A stretch of DNA of 64,000 nucleotides, taken from assembly GCF_004345825.1 (NCBI RefSeq), contig NZ_SLXM01000010.1:62001-126000 (forward strand). Direction: 5' to 3'. A program made the translations under genes and the position numbers. Each line of letters opens with the position of its first letter. Position 1 is the stretch's first letter. This document shows, piece after piece, positions 63,814 through 64,000 of the stretch. Under the pieces are notes generated by a model. That model made no database searches. It worked only from the letters and a program-made list of their open reading frames with translations, and was not told the origin of the DNA. The DNA is from Tenacibaculum skagerrakense (GTDB lineage Bacteria > Bacteroidota > Bacteroidia > Flavobacteriales > Flavobacteriaceae).

Positions 63814-64000
63814 CAATAAAACATTGAATTGTTTTTATCTATAATTTTTATTTTAAAATAGTTAAAAATTATAGATATGTTTTATTTGGTTGTAATTAAA
63901 GGTTTTATAAAGATACAATAAATGCTTTTTACTTAGTATTGAATTTTCTTATAACGAGATAAAATTTTCTTGTAGAATTCAACTTGAAATGTTTTGGTAA

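Overview
The window is a stretch of an AT-rich chromosome from a member of the Bacteroidota, almost certainly family Flavobacteriaceae. The evidence is the porV-porU / gldJ block of the type IX secretion and gliding machinery, a CcsBA fusion for cytochrome c maturation, the methylmalonyl-CoA mutase small/large pair, TonB receptors with N-terminal carboxypeptidase-regulatory-like domains, and several promoters of the TAnnTTTG type that this phylum uses. A marine genus such as Tenacibaculum or Polaribacter is a guess from overall flavour only. Most of the window is ordinary, densely packed core genome; I see no phage, insertion sequence, integron or CRISPR array.

Layout, left to right. 1-4.0 kb (minus): a LysM lipoprotein cut by the window edge, guaA and a FabH-like ketoacyl synthase. 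4.2-9.3 kb (minus): cytidine deaminase, porV and porU. 9.5-12.5 kb (plus): gldJ and murF, meeting a BadF-type sugar kinase tail to tail. 13.5-19.4 kb: a capsule/exopolysaccharide block with a PHP-type tyrosine phosphatase (plus) facing a Wzc tyrosine kinase, a Wza-like export lipoprotein and a FlaA1/CapD-type nucleotide-sugar dehydratase (minus). 19.5-29.2 kb (minus): a small membrane TPR protein, ccsBA, psd, mutB, an unknown secreted protein, mutA, an FtsB/DivIC-like protein and udk, followed by tRNA-Thr. 29.4-33.3 kb (minus): a tandem universal stress protein and an overlapping stress cluster (photolyase, SRPBCC protein, TspO, glutathione peroxidase), plus a conserved-looking 74-aa protein.

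33.7-39.3 kb (minus): a beta-propeller phytase lipoprotein overlapping a large TonB receptor, with a TPR/LuxR-type regulator upstream, then tRNA-Pro. 39.6-42.4 kb: trxB (plus), then a histidine-decarboxylase-like PLP enzyme (minus) divergent from an Lrp/AsnC regulator (plus). 42.7-48.6 kb (minus): a beta-oxidation operon headed by its own MarR regulator, with two palindromic operators in front. 48.9-53.8 kb (plus): an ABC ATPase/permease pair, an MscS channel, an unknown membrane protein and an NtrC-type response regulator lacking a DNA-binding domain. 53.9-60.9 kb (minus): an operon of ABC ATPase, TonB siderophore-type receptor, two DUF3526-type ABC permeases and a secreted AstE/M14-like metalloenzyme; a small His/Cys protein lies just upstream. 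61.6-63.8 kb: katG.

The least explained items are the metal- or siderophore-like ABC/TonB/metalloenzyme operon at 53.9-61.4 kb, the unknown secreted gene inserted between mutA and mutB and bracketed by an 11-bp direct repeat, and the Gly-Tyr repeat tail of the Wzc kinase. All coordinates, motifs and hairpins were read by eye; no database search was possible.
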